Notes: generated by a model not told the origin, from the letters alone. Numbered from the stretch's first letter, positions 46,236 through 55,678 are shown. The stretch is 64,000 nt of DNA from Nocardia acididurans (GCF_016741815.1 NZ_JAERRJ010000003.1:434001-498000), one strand, 5' to 3'. Numbers and translations are program-made.

Positions 46236-47912
46236 ATGAGCGCCGACTACTTCGATCTCGGCACCTTCGCGAGGGGCGTCACCGCCTCGTCGCCGGATGC
46301 GCAGCTGTGGTTCGACCGGGGTCTGATCTGGACCTACGCCTTCCATCACGAAGAGGCCGTCCGGTGTTTCCAGCAGGCGCTATCGGCCGATCCGGAGTGC
46401 GCCATGGCCTACTGGGGCCTGGCGTTCGCACTGGGTCCCAACTACAACAAGCCCTGGGAGTTCTTCGACGCCGACGAGCTGGCCACCACCGTGCTCGGCA
46501 CCCACGACGCGGTGCGGCGGGGCCTCACGCTCGCCGATACCGCGACGCCGGTCGAACGGGCCCTGCTCGAGGCGCTGGCGGCCCGGTATCCGCGCAGTGC
46601 GCCCGAGGGCGACCATTCCGGCTGGAATCGGGACTACGCCGAGGCCATGCGCACGGCGTATCAGCGATTCCCGGACGATCTCGACGTGGCCGCGCTGTTC
46701 GCGGACGCGCTCATGAACCTGACGCCGTGGGCGCTGTGGGATCAGCGCACCGGGCGGCCCGCCGAGGGCGCGTTCACCCTCGAGGCCAAGGCGGTGCTGG
46801 ATCGGGCGCTGCGCACGGCGGAGGGGCTGGCGCATCCGGGGATACTGCACCTCCACATCCACCTCATGGAGATGTCGCCGACGCCGGAATCGGCTCTGGC
46901 GGTGGCGGATCGGCTGCGCGGGCTGGTGCCGGACGCCGGGCATCTCGAGCACATGCCGTCGCACCTGGACGTGCTGTGCGGTGACTACCGGAAGGTGGTC
47001 GCGGCCAACTCCGCCGCCATCGCCGCGGACGCGAAGTTCGTGCGACAGGGCGGGGAGATCAACTTCTACACGCTGTACCGGGCGCACAACTATCACTTCA
47101 AGATCTACGGGGCGATGTTCCTCGGGCAGTCCGCCACCGCACTGGAAACCATTGCGCAACTGGAGAATTCGATTCCCGAGGAGTTGCTGCGAGTGGAGTC
47201 GCCGCCGATGGCGGACTGGCTGGAGAGCTTCGTGTCCCTGCGGGTGCACGCGCTCATCCGGTTCGGGCGATGGGCCGAGATCATCGCGCTGGAGCTGCCG
47301 AAAGACCCTGAGCTGTACTGCGTGACGACGGCCATGCTGCACTACGCCAAGGGGGTCGCCTACTCCGCGACCGCGCGGGTGGCGCAGGCCGAGGCGCAGC
47401 GCGAACTGTTCCGGGCCGCCGTCGACCGGGTCCCCGACTCACGGACGCTGTTCAACAATGCCTGCCGCGATATCCTCGCCATCGCCGCCGCCATGCTCGA
47501 CGGCGAGCTGCTGTACCGAAAAGGCCAGTACGACAGTGCCTTCCAGGCGCTGCGGCGGTCGGTCGAACTCGACGACAACCTGCCCTACGACGAGCCCTGG
47601 GGCTGGATGCAGCCGACCCGGCACGCGCTCGGGGCGCTGCTGCTGGAACAGGGGCGCGTCACCGAGGCGGAGGCCGTCTACCGCGCCGACCTCGGGCTCG
47701 ATCACACCCTGCCGCGCGCCTGCCAGCATCCGGGCAATGTGTGGAGCCTGCACGGCTATCACGAATGCCTGGTGCGACTCGGCAAGACCGATGCCGCCGA
47801 GATCATCGCGCAGCAGCTGAAGCTGGCGACCGCGCTGGCGGATGTGCCCATCGCGGCCTCGTGCCTGTGCCGGGGAGTTGCCGAGCCGGACGGGGAGTCC
47901 TGCTGCCACTGA
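46236..47912 (+). CDS. TPR protein with conserved histidine clusters (558 aa)
   Basis: A soluble protein made of TPR helical pairs from residue 20 on (FHHEEAVRCFQQALSADPECAMAYWGLAFALG). It carries two unusual histidine clusters, LHLHIHLMEMSP and AGHLEHMPSHLDVLCGDY, that recur in this widespread but uncharacterised family. The C-terminus is cysteine-rich (SCLCRGVAEPDGESCCH). The clusters could bind metal, which would make this more than a scaffold. There is no signal peptide and no partner operon. The molecular role is unknown. Confidence 0.75.
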   Translation: MSADYFDLGTFARGVTASSPDAQLWFDRGLIWTYAFHHEEAVRCFQQALSADPECAMAYWGLAFALGPNYNKPWEFFDADELATTVLGTHDAVRRGLTLADTATPVERALLEALAARYPRSAPEGDHSGWNRDYAEAMRTAYQRFPDDLDVAALFADALMNLTPWALWDQRTGRPAEGAFTLEAKAVLDRALRTAEGLAHPGILHLHIHLMEMSPTPESALAVADRLRGLVPDAGHLEHMPSHLDVLCGDYRKVVAANSAAIAADAKFVRQGGEINFYTLYRAHNYHFKIYGAMFLGQSATALETIAQLENSIPEELLRVESPPMADWLESFVSLRVHALIRFGRWAEIIALELPKDPELYCVTTAMLHYAKGVAYSATARVAQAEAQRELFRAAVDRVPDSRTLFNNACRDILAIAAAMLDGELLYRKGQYDSAFQALRRSVELDDNLPYDEPWGWMQPTRHALGALLLEQGRVTEAEAVYRADLGLDHTLPRACQHPGNVWSLHGYHECLVRLGKTDAAEIIAQQLKLATALADVPIAASCLCRGVAEPDGESCCH

Positions 47913-48040
47913 GTCGGCAAACCGGGCGCGCGGTACGCGAAACCCTCGCAGATTGACAGCCTTTCGTCTCTTCCCATGGCAGGAAGACCGTGCGAGAGTG
48001 ATGCGCACCGCGGCACAGTTTCGGACGAGGAAGTCGAGCC

Positions 48041-48712
48041 ATGGTCACTCTGATATGGGTCGGGCTACCCTACGCCGCGGCTTTCTCCTGTCTCGCCGGT
48101 CACCTCTGGCGCTACCGCCACGACCGCTTCCTCGGCCACCTCTACGGCCCGCGCCTCGACCGCACACAGCGCTTCGGCGTCCGGGCCTTCCGCATCGGCA
48201 TCCCGGTCCTGTTCGCCACCCGCGTCGCCGAAGTCCTTGCCTCCGGACCGGATTCGGGTCCCGAGGGCGCGACCCGGGTGGTGCTCACCGCACTGCTGCT
48301 GCTCGCGGTGCCCCTCGCCCTGGTCGGCGTGGGCCTCATCATGATCCCCCCGCTCATCGACGCCGACCCGCACGCCCGGGTCACCCCCGTCGACCGCCTC
48401 ACCCTCCCGGTCCTCATCGCCACCATGGTCTCCGGCGTCCTGGTCAAGTTCGACCCCGGCCCCGACGACGGCCGCTACACCACCGCCGAAACCCTTTTCA
48501 CCTGGGTCCGCTCCCTGGTCACGCTGCATCCCGACCCCGCCGCCATGGCGCACGCCCCCGCCATCTACCAGGCCCGCGGCCTGATCATCCTGCTGCTCAT
48601 AGCCATCTGGCCCTACACCCGCCTGGCCGGCATCTTCGCCATTCCGGCCCTGCGCCTGCTCCAGCGTGCCGCCGGGTTCCGCCAGCGCTCCTGGGTCAAC
48701 CCCGCCACCTGA
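48041..48712 (+). CDS. NarI-like respiratory nitrate reductase gamma subunit, orphan
   Basis: 223 residues with five hydrophobic segments. Candidate heme-b histidines lie in AGHLWRYRHDRF near the N-terminus and LVTLHPDPAAMAHAP towards the end, as expected for the diheme NarI subunit that passes electrons from the quinol pool. No narG, narH or narJ gene is in the window. It may serve a remote reductase or have become part of another quinol-linked complex. Confidence 0.75.
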   Translation: MVTLIWVGLPYAAAFSCLAGHLWRYRHDRFLGHLYGPRLDRTQRFGVRAFRIGIPVLFATRVAEVLASGPDSGPEGATRVVLTALLLLAVPLALVGVGLIMIPPLIDADPHARVTPVDRLTLPVLIATMVSGVLVKFDPGPDDGRYTTAETLFTWVRSLVTLHPDPAAMAHAPAIYQARGLIILLLIAIWPYTRLAGIFAIPALRLLQRAAGFRQRSWVNPAT

Positions 48713-48730
48713 CCGGCGCCCCGCCCGCGA

Positions 48731-50050
48731 TCAGCGCGGCACGGTCACCGGATCGGTGCAGCTGGCGACGGCGTCGACCAGGGAGCACGGCTGCGGGTCG
48801 CGGGTGGGGCGGTAGTCGGCGGGGACGCCGCCCGCCCGGGTGATCTCGGTGTACGCGGGTACGGCGTCGGTGGGCTTGCGGGTGAGGGTGGGGTCGGTCA
48901 GGACATCTACCGTGTAGAGGCCGAAACGGGGTGTGTAGGAACCCCATTCGTAGTTGTCGGTGAGGCTCCAGTAGTTGTAGCCGATGACGTTCATGCCGTC
49001 GGCCTTGGCACGCTGGATCCAGTAGATGTTGTCGCGGAGATTGTCGGCCCGGGTGTAGCCGTCGGCGCGGGGTGCGCCGTTCTCGGTGGGCATGCCGTTC
49101 TCCACGATGTAGAGGGGCTTGCCGGGGAACTTTCGCGAATAGTGTTGCAGGGCATAGTAGATGCCCTCCGGCTGCAGGGGCCTGGTCCACATGTCCTTCA
49201 GCGCGGCCTGGGAGCCGAGGGTATCGGGGCTCAGGCCGTAGTAGTAGTCGATGCCCATGTAGTCGAGCTTGGCGGCGATGCTGTCGACGAAGTAACCGTT
49301 CACCGCCTCCTCGCCGGCGGGGACATAGGCGACATTGCTGGTGACCATCGCGCCGGGCTGCCGGGCATGGATGTAGTCGTAGATGCCGTTGTGCGCCTGG
49401 GCCATTCGGTCCTGGATGGCGCGCATCGCGGTGACGGGGCGGCCGCCCAGGCCGATCTCCATCGCGACATTGGCGATGGGCTCGTTGAAGGTCACCCACA
49501 GCGGATCGGCGGCGGCGAAGCGGTCGACCACGACGCGGGCGTTGGCCAGCCAGTCCGCGACCACGCCGGGGTTGTCCCAGCCGCCGCGATCGGCCACCCA
49601 GCCGGGATGCACCCAGTGGTCGATGGTCAGCATGGGCCGCATCCCGGCGGCCCGGATCGTCGCGACGACATCGTCGTAGAACCGCAGGCCGTCCTCGTCC
49701 CATACGCCCGGCTGCGGCTGCACCCGCGCCCACTCGATGCCGATGCGGTAGACCCGCACGCCCAGCTGTTTCGCCAACTGGATATCGGACCGGTACCGGC
49801 TGAAGAAGTCGATCGAGTCCCGGTACGGATCCTCGACCTTGCCGCCCGCCGCGTACCGCGACCAATTGCTGTCGGGCGCATGACCTTCGGACTGGAAGCC
49901 GGACGCCGCCACACCCCACAGGAAGTCCTCCCCCAGCGGCGCGAGCCGCGCGGGCGGCTCCGGACTCGCGAGGGCCGGGGCCGCCACCGGAGTGAGGGCG
50001 GCGGACACGGCCAGAACGACCACGGCGAACGTGCGACGGCGGAAGACCAT
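48731..50050 (-). CDS. Secreted GH1 beta-glucosidase-like enzyme
   Basis: 439 residues from the ATG at 50050 (MVFRRRTFAVVVLAV). An upstream in-frame ATG at 50086 would put the palindrome of the operator inside the gene. A signal peptide (FAVVVLAVSAALTPVAAPALA) is followed by the GH1 barrel. The acid/base is in WVTFNEP near residue 188 and the nucleophile in YIVENGM near 316. NYWSLTDNYEWGSYTPRFGL is the GH1 terminal motif. It probably cleaves beta-glucosides outside the cell. It is divergent from a TetR gene that is the likely repressor. Confidence 0.9.
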   Translation of the reverse strand: MVFRRRTFAVVVLAVSAALTPVAAPALASPEPPARLAPLGEDFLWGVAASGFQSEGHAPDSNWSRYAAGGKVEDPYRDSIDFFSRYRSDIQLAKQLGVRVYRIGIEWARVQPQPGVWDEDGLRFYDDVVATIRAAGMRPMLTIDHWVHPGWVADRGGWDNPGVVADWLANARVVVDRFAAADPLWVTFNEPIANVAMEIGLGGRPVTAMRAIQDRMAQAHNGIYDYIHARQPGAMVTSNVAYVPAGEEAVNGYFVDSIAAKLDYMGIDYYYGLSPDTLGSQAALKDMWTRPLQPEGIYYALQHYSRKFPGKPLYIVENGMPTENGAPRADGYTRADNLRDNIYWIQRAKADGMNVIGYNYWSLTDNYEWGSYTPRFGLYTVDVLTDPTLTRKPTDAVPAYTEITRAGGVPADYRPTRDPQPCSLVDAVASCTDPVTVPR

Positions 50051-50052
50051 GC

Positions 50053-50079
50053 CGAAAACCGTACATTGCTCGGTTTTCG
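50053..50079. promoter_or_regulatory. TetR-type palindrome upstream of the GH1 gene
   Basis: CGAAAACCG and its exact complement CGGTTTTCG, separated by 9 bases, lie two bases before the GH1 start codon and 40 bases before the tetR start. Confidence 0.7.
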
Positions 50080-50118
50080 CGCGCAAGAAGCCCGCTCAAC
50101 AGCGCATACACTCGATCG

Positions 50119-50694
50119 GTGGCAAAGCGCGGACCTTACGGCAAAGGCATCGAACGGCGGGAGCAGATTCTCGAGGCCGCCCTGCGGACCATTGCCGAGC
50201 GCGGATTCCTCTCGACCTCGGTCGCCGAACTCGCCGAAGCGGTGGGACTGAGTCAGAGCGGTCTACTGCACTACTTCGGCTCCAAGGAAGAACTCTTCGT
50301 CGCCGTGCTGCGCAAGCGCGACGAAGTCGACGCCGCCGCGATGGCGGCCGAATACTCGCGCCCCGAAAGCCTCCTCGAGATCGTCCGCCGCAATATCGAA
50401 GTCCCGGGGCTGGTCGAACTCTTCACCCATATGCAGGCCGCGGCCGCCGACCCCCGCCACCCCGCCCACGAATACATGCACGAGCACTACCGCACCAGCG
50501 GCGCGGCATTCGCCGAACTGCTGCGCGACATGCAGCGGTCCGGCGATCTGCCCGCCCATGTCGACCCCGGGCAGATGGCCACGGTCTTCCTCGCCCTCAC
50601 CGACGGCCTGCAATCGCGCTGGCTCATCGACCCCACCATCGATATGGCCGCGCACCTGCGACTCGCCTGGGACCGCTTCACCGCCGAACCCTGA
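50119..50694 (+). CDS. TetR-family regulator, probable repressor of the GH1 gene
   Basis: 191 residues from a GTG start. The helix-turn-helix is in VAELAEAVGLSQSGLLHYFGSKEELF. The C-terminal domain (NIEVPGLVELFTHMQAAAADPRHPAHEY) is of the type seen next to glycosidase and transporter genes. It is divergent from the GH1 gene with one palindrome between them. The likely inducer is a sugar or glycoside. It converges on the ABC fusion gene with a 5-base gap. Confidence 0.92.
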   Translation: MAKRGPYGKGIERREQILEAALRTIAERGFLSTSVAELAEAVGLSQSGLLHYFGSKEELFVAVLRKRDEVDAAAMAAEYSRPESLLEIVRRNIEVPGLVELFTHMQAAAADPRHPAHEYMHEHYRTSGAAFAELLRDMQRSGDLPAHVDPGQMATVFLALTDGLQSRWLIDPTIDMAAHLRLAWDRFTAEP

Positions 50695-50699
50695 CCGGC

Positions 50700-52925
50700 C
50701 TATTCGACGACCGGACGGCACGGACCGCGCGCCGGATCCGGGTCCAAGGTCAGCACCCGATCGGCCAGCCGGTCGAGCACCACCTCCTGATGACTGATCA
50801 CTATGAGCGCCAGCCCCTTTCGCCGCAGCTCGTCGAGCAGGTCGAGCACCGTGTCCCGGCTGCGCGGATCGAGCGAGGAGGTGATCTCGTCACAGATCAG
50901 CACCCGGGGTCCGGCGGCGAGCGCCCGCGCGATGGCGGCCCGCTGCTGCTGACCGCCCGACAACTGCTCCGGCCGCCGTCTCGACAGGCCGGCGTCCAAT
51001 CCGACTCCCGCGAGCAGGTTCCCGGTCCGCTCCGCGGTCGCGGCGCGATCCAGCCCGTGCAACAACCGCATCGGGCGGCCGATCTGGGTAGCGATGCGAT
51101 AGGACGGATTGAGTGAGGTCGCCGGGTTCTGGAACACCAACTGCACGGCCCGGCGCTGATCCAGCGGTCTGCGGTCCACGCGCGGATGCAGCGGCGTGCC
51201 GTCGAGTTCCACCGATCCCTGATCGGGCAGGTGCAGACCCGCCAAAGCCCTTGCCACCGTGGTCTTTCCGATACCGGAACGACCGGTGACAGCCAGGCAC
51301 TCACCCGGGCGCAGCGTGAAGGAGAGATCCGCGACCACCGGCTCGGCCCGACCGTGCCCGACGGTGAGACCGCGCACCCGCAGCACCGGCGGCGCTGTGC
51401 CGGTATCGAATGGAATACGCTGCGGCACAGCGACTTCGACCCTCTCTCGGCGACCGGAGACCATCCGGCCGCGATCCAGCTCCAGCACCTGATCGACGAT
51501 CGGCGCGACGGTCTCCAGATCATGGGTGATCACCAGCAGCGCGGTCGCGGTGTCACGTCGAATCGCGCGCAGCGTATCCATCAGCCGATCGCGGGTCCGC
51601 GCGTCCAGCCCGGTGGTCGGCTCATCGAGCACCACCAGGGCCGGCTCACCGAGCAGGGCCATCGCCAGCAGCACCCGCTGCTGCTGGCCGCCGGACAGTT
51701 CGTGCGGATAGCGCCGCTGGAAATCGCGGCCGCCGGGCAGATCGACCCGGCGCAGCGCGGCGGCGACCACGTCGCTGTCGGCGGAACCGCCTCGCAGGCG
51801 TGCGATTTCGCGAATGGCGACACCGATCCGCAGCGCGGGATTGAGTCCGGTCGCGGGATCCTGCGGAACGTAGCCGACCGTGCGACGGCCCTCGACCGCA
51901 CCGATCTCGACGCTGCCCTCCGCACTCCATCCGGGCGGCAGGGCGTCGAGCAGCGCCAGCGCGAACGTGGTCTTGCCCGCACCGGACGGACCCGCCAGGG
52001 CGACGGCCGCGCCCGGCGGCAACCGCATCGAAACATCCTCGAGCACAACGGTTCCGCGTGCGTCGCGCACCGTGAGCGATTCGACGGTCACGCCCGGCGC
52101 TCCGCCCGCCCGGCGCGGACTCGACACGGCGGCCGGGCGCTCGGACCGCAGAGCCCGGTCGGTGACCATATTGACCGAGACGACGAGCACCATGATCAGC
52201 AGCGCCGGAGCCAGCACCGACCAGGGCTGCACCCCGAAGCCGGGCCGATTCTCGGTGATCATCAGCGCCCAGTCCGGCGAAGGCGGCCGCAGGCCGAGGC
52301 CGAGGAAACCGCTCACCGCCACCATCGAAATGGCCGCCGACATCCGCACCCCGGCATCCGCGAGCACGACCGATCGGAGGTTGGGCAGCACCTCCACCAG
52401 CGCCAGCCGCCACAGCGGCTCACCCCGGGCCCGAGCCGATTCCACATAACCCGTCGACGCCAGCTCGAGCACGCACGTGCGCACAATACGGATGATCCAC
52501 GGCACCGACGCCAGCGCGACGGTCACCACGATCGCGGCGGGCCCCGCGCCCAGGGCGGTGGCGATCACCGCGAGCAGCAGGAACCAGGGCACCACGACAA
52601 TGGCGTCCACCGGTCGCATGATCCAGCCGTCCAGCCCCCGGCGCAGCCCCGCGATCAGCCCCAGGCCGAGCCCCAGCCCGTACGCGACCACCAGCGCCAG
52701 CCCCGCGAGCGACAGCAGCGGCACACCGCCGTGCAGGATCCGCGACAGCACATCCCGCCCAACCACATCGGTGCCGAGCAGATGCCGCGCCGACGGCGCT
52801 CGGAACGGCGGTGCGACCGGCGCGGTCGGCGAATACGGCGCGAGCAGCGGGCCCAGCGCCACGAGCAGCAGCACGGCCACTACCGCGACCAGCCAGACCG
52901 ATCGAATCCTGTTGCGGCCCCTCAT
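50700..52925 (-). CDS. Peptide/nickel-type ABC importer: fused permease and two ATPases
   Basis: 741 residues in three parts. Residues 1-270 are a DppC-like permease with about six hydrophobic segments and the EAA-like loop ESARARGEPLWRLALVEVLP. Two ATPase domains follow. The first has GPSGAGKTT near 315 and the second GRSGIGKTT near 555; both have LSGGQQQR and Walker B (VVLDEPTTGLD; LICDEITSSLD). The second domain keeps ITSS in place of the usual PTSA. The fusion replaces separate dppC, dppD and dppF genes. The start overlaps the permease B stop by ATGA (52922-52925). A cobalamin riboswitch controls the operon. Confidence 0.92.
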   Translation of the reverse strand: MRGRNRIRSVWLVAVVAVLLLVALGPLLAPYSPTAPVAPPFRAPSARHLLGTDVVGRDVLSRILHGGVPLLSLAGLALVVAYGLGLGLGLIAGLRRGLDGWIMRPVDAIVVVPWFLLLAVIATALGAGPAAIVVTVALASVPWIIRIVRTCVLELASTGYVESARARGEPLWRLALVEVLPNLRSVVLADAGVRMSAAISMVAVSGFLGLGLRPPSPDWALMITENRPGFGVQPWSVLAPALLIMVLVVSVNMVTDRALRSERPAAVSSPRRAGGAPGVTVESLTVRDARGTVVLEDVSMRLPPGAAVALAGPSGAGKTTFALALLDALPPGWSAEGSVEIGAVEGRRTVGYVPQDPATGLNPALRIGVAIREIARLRGGSADSDVVAAALRRVDLPGGRDFQRRYPHELSGGQQQRVLLAMALLGEPALVVLDEPTTGLDARTRDRLMDTLRAIRRDTATALLVITHDLETVAPIVDQVLELDRGRMVSGRRERVEVAVPQRIPFDTGTAPPVLRVRGLTVGHGRAEPVVADLSFTLRPGECLAVTGRSGIGKTTVARALAGLHLPDQGSVELDGTPLHPRVDRRPLDQRRAVQLVFQNPATSLNPSYRIATQIGRPMRLLHGLDRAATAERTGNLLAGVGLDAGLSRRRPEQLSGGQQQRAAIARALAAGPRVLICDEITSSLDPRSRDTVLDLLDELRRKGLALIVISHQEVVLDRLADRVLTLDPDPARGPCRPVVE

Positions 52926-53896
52926 ATCCGGCCCTTCGTGAAAAGAAGCCGAGTAGCCGGGCTCACCAGCATGGCGAGCAGATCCGCGACGAGATAGACC
53001 CCGATCCCCACGGCCGCCATCAGCACCGCGGCCGACTGGACGAACGGAAAATCACGAGCCTCGATGGCGCGCAACAACTCCTGCGACAGACCCGGATAGC
53101 TGAACAGCGTCTCCACGACGGCCACCCCGCCGATCAGCCCGACCACCGAACCCGCCAGCGGATGGATCGATGCCGACACCGCGTTCGGGGCGATATGGCG
53201 CACCAGGAGCCGCACACCGCCGACCCCGTTGAGCCGGGCCGTCCGGATGTAGGCGCTGGAGATGACCTCCGCGGTCTGCGCCCGCACCATCCGCACCGGA
53301 TGCGGGGCCAGCCCGATCACCAGGCAGGCCACCGGCAGCACCAGGATCTCCGGCCGGCTCCACGGACCGGCCCCGGTCGGCAGCAGCGAAACCGCGGGCA
53401 GCAACCGCAACGACAGCGCGACCGTCGCCACCAGCAGCACGCCGAAGACGAACGACGGCACCGATTCCGCGGCCAGCGCGACCGTACTGATCACTCGATC
53501 GGTGCGGGAGCCCGCGCGGGCGCCGGCCACCAGACCCAGCACCAGCGCCACCGGAATCAACAGCGCCGCCGTGATCGCGGCCAGGGTGACGCTGTTGCCC
53601 GCCCGGCCCAGCAGCACCTCGCCCACCGGGCGGCCCGAGAGCAGCGAATCCCCGAAATCGCCGTGCAGGAACCCGAACATCCACTCCGCGAACCGAATCG
53701 GCGCGGGACGGTCCAGTCCCAATTCGGCGCGCAGCGCCGCCAACTGCTCCGGGGTCGGGTCGCCGCCGCCGGTCCGCGACAGCATCACCGTGGCCGCATC
53801 CGAATCCAGCGACTCGAACAGCACGAAAACCATCAGCGCGACGGCGACGAGAACCGCGATCCCGCCACCGATCCGCCGCACGATATAGCCGATCAC
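52922..53896 (-). CDS. Peptide/nickel-type ABC importer permease (DppB/NikB-like)
   Basis: 324 residues from the GTG at 53896 (VIGYIVRRIGGG), the standard opening for DppB-type permeases. A longer frame upstream runs into the binding-protein gene. Six hydrophobic segments are visible, with the EAA-like loop IRTARLNGVGGVRLLVRHIAPN between the fourth and fifth. It starts four bases after the binding-protein stop and pairs with the permease half of the downstream fusion protein. Confidence 0.92.
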   Translation of the reverse strand: MIGYIVRRIGGGIAVLVAVALMVFVLFESLDSDAATVMLSRTGGGDPTPEQLAALRAELGLDRPAPIRFAEWMFGFLHGDFGDSLLSGRPVGEVLLGRAGNSVTLAAITAALLIPVALVLGLVAGARAGSRTDRVISTVALAAESVPSFVFGVLLVATVALSLRLLPAVSLLPTGAGPWSRPEILVLPVACLVIGLAPHPVRMVRAQTAEVISSAYIRTARLNGVGGVRLLVRHIAPNAVSASIHPLAGSVVGLIGGVAVVETLFSYPGLSQELLRAIEARDFPFVQSAAVLMAAVGIGVYLVADLLAMLVSPATRLLFTKGRI

Positions 53897-53900
53897 GGTG

Positions 53901-55496
53901 CTACCGCGCGGCCAGCCAGGTGGTCGCGTAATTGGCCCAGTCGTCGGTACCGGGCACCCCGTTGCGGACGCCGCCCACATAGGTCTTCGCCGCGTCGGGA
54001 CGCTTGGCGAAGCTGTGCAGGATGTAACCGCCCTCATCCCAGAGTTCGCGCTGCAGTTCGTGATACAGCGTGCGGCGGCGCTGCGGATCCATGGCGGCGC
54101 GGGCCTGCGCGAACTTGGCGTCCCATTCCGGCCGCCGCCATCCGGTGCCGTTGCTCGGTGAGGCACTGGTCATGGTCTGGCCGTAGAAGTAGTCGAGACT
54201 GTAGTTCCACCAGCCGATATGGCTGAGCGCCGCCTTACCGCTGATCTGTGAGAAATAGGTGTCGGCGGGCACCGACTCCAGCTCGATGGTGATGCCGGCG
54301 GCCTTCGCGTGCTCGGCGAACAGCGTCGCGGACTCGAGCATGCCCGGCATGCCGTCGGCGGTGGGCAGCGTCACCCTCAGGTTCTCCCGGCCCGCCGCGC
54401 GCAACAGCTCCCGGGCGCGCTGCGGATCGTAGGCGCGCTGCGGCAGCGTGTCGTTGTAGAACGGCGCACCCTTGCCGTACGCGTCATTGCCCAGCTCGGC
54501 ATAGCCGTAGTACACCGAGTCGACCATGGCCTGGCGATCCACCGCCAAACGCATGGCCTGCCGTACCCGCACGTCGTCGAAAGGCGCTGTGTCGACCCGC
54601 ATCTGGAACGCCCCCATCAGCCCGGCCGGCGGCACCACCACCCGGACCTCCGCGTCATCGGACAGCGTGCGCGCCTGCAGATACGAGATCTCGTGCACCA
54701 CATCGGCTTCGCCGGACAGGAAGGCGTTCACCCGGGCTTCGGTCTCGGCGATCTGGATGATCTCGACCTCGTCCAGCAGCGGCCGGCCGTCCCAGTACCG
54801 GTCGTTGCGCCGCAACAGGGTTCGGTCGCCGGGCGACCAGTGCGCCAGCGCGAACGGGCCGGTGCCCACCGGAAGCACCGAGCCGTCGATCGTGCCCGTA
54901 CCGTCCTTGACGATGTAGCAGTACCAGCCCGCGAGCACCGAACCGAAGTCCGCCAGCGGTGTTTTCATCCGCACCACCACGGCCAGATCGCCGTCCGCCC
55001 GGGTGCGTGACATATCGACCGCGGACAGGTCGCCGGAGGATTTCTTGGCCGGGTCGAGCATCCGCTCGAAACTCCACAGCACATCCCTGGACGTCAGCGG
55101 CGTACCGTCGGCGAACACCACGCCCGGACGCAGGGTGATCCGCCACTCGCTGCCATCGGCGTTGGGCTGCAACGATTCCGCGAGCCGGTAGCGCAGCGTC
55201 AGATCGTTGTTGTAGGCGACCAGCTTGTCCCACACATTCTTCGACACCGCGCCGCCCGCGGAACTGCCGGCCTGGTGCGGATCGAGCACGTCCGCGCTCG
55301 CGGACCGCCCGGCGATCACCGAGCGCAACCGTCCCCCGGGTTGCGGCGGGCCATCCGCGCCTGCCGGACCGCTGTCGGTCCCGCAGCCCGTGAGCAACCC
55401 GGTGCCGCCCAGGGCGGCAAGGCCCAGCGCCCCGGCGCCGCCGAGCAGTAGTTTCCGGCGCCCGATGCCGGGCCGTGCCGATGTGGAGTTGTCCAT
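53901..55496 (-). CDS. Solute-binding lipoprotein of the cobalamin-controlled importer
   Basis: 531 residues from the ATG at 55496, chosen because GAGG sits six bases upstream; an ATG two codons earlier (55502) overlaps it. The signal sequence has twin arginines (GRRKLLLGG) and the lipobox LLTGC (Cys38), so a Tat-exported lipoprotein is likely. The body is an SBP_bac_5 (peptide/nickel) protein: TPLTSRDVLWSFERML, VPVGTGPF-like segment, and the C-terminal GWWNYSLDYFY. Genes for the two permease/ATPase subunits follow at once. Cobalt, a corrinoid or a chelate is the most likely cargo because of the riboswitch. Confidence 0.9.
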   Translation of the reverse strand: MDNSTSARPGIGRRKLLLGGAGALGLAALGGTGLLTGCGTDSGPAGADGPPQPGGRLRSVIAGRSASADVLDPHQAGSSAGGAVSKNVWDKLVAYNNDLTLRYRLAESLQPNADGSEWRITLRPGVVFADGTPLTSRDVLWSFERMLDPAKKSSGDLSAVDMSRTRADGDLAVVVRMKTPLADFGSVLAGWYCYIVKDGTGTIDGSVLPVGTGPFALAHWSPGDRTLLRRNDRYWDGRPLLDEVEIIQIAETEARVNAFLSGEADVVHEISYLQARTLSDDAEVRVVVPPAGLMGAFQMRVDTAPFDDVRVRQAMRLAVDRQAMVDSVYYGYAELGNDAYGKGAPFYNDTLPQRAYDPQRARELLRAAGRENLRVTLPTADGMPGMLESATLFAEHAKAAGITIELESVPADTYFSQISGKAALSHIGWWNYSLDYFYGQTMTSASPSNGTGWRRPEWDAKFAQARAAMDPQRRRTLYHELQRELWDEGGYILHSFAKRPDAAKTYVGGVRNGVPGTDDWANYATTWLAAR

Positions 55497-55523
55497 AGCC
55501 ATCCTCGTGGGTGTGATCCCTGT

Positions 55524-55670
55524 ACCGCGGGCGCAGGTATCCTGGCTCCCGGATCAACGCTCCCCACCGGCCTTCCAACCTGGGCAGGTCGTGGCCATGA
55601 ATCGGCGGATCGCTCCTCGGTGACAGTTGCGGGACAGCCCCGGATTCACACCGGTGTTCCCTACGCCGGT
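55524..55670 (-). promoter_or_regulatory. Cobalamin (B12) riboswitch
   Basis: The minus strand shows the conserved core in order: ACCGGCGTAGGGAACACCGG, AATCCGGGGCTG, the B12-box segment CCCGCAACTGT, GCCACGACC, GGAAGGCC and GAGCCAGGATACCTGC. The ends pair as the P1 stem (ACCG/CGGT with GCG/CGC and AGG/CCT). It ends about 27 bases before the binding-protein start, close enough to occlude that ribosome site when B12 is bound. It starts nine bases after the acyltransferase gene. B12 should repress the importer operon. Confidence 0.9.
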
Positions 55671-55678
55671 TAGAGACC

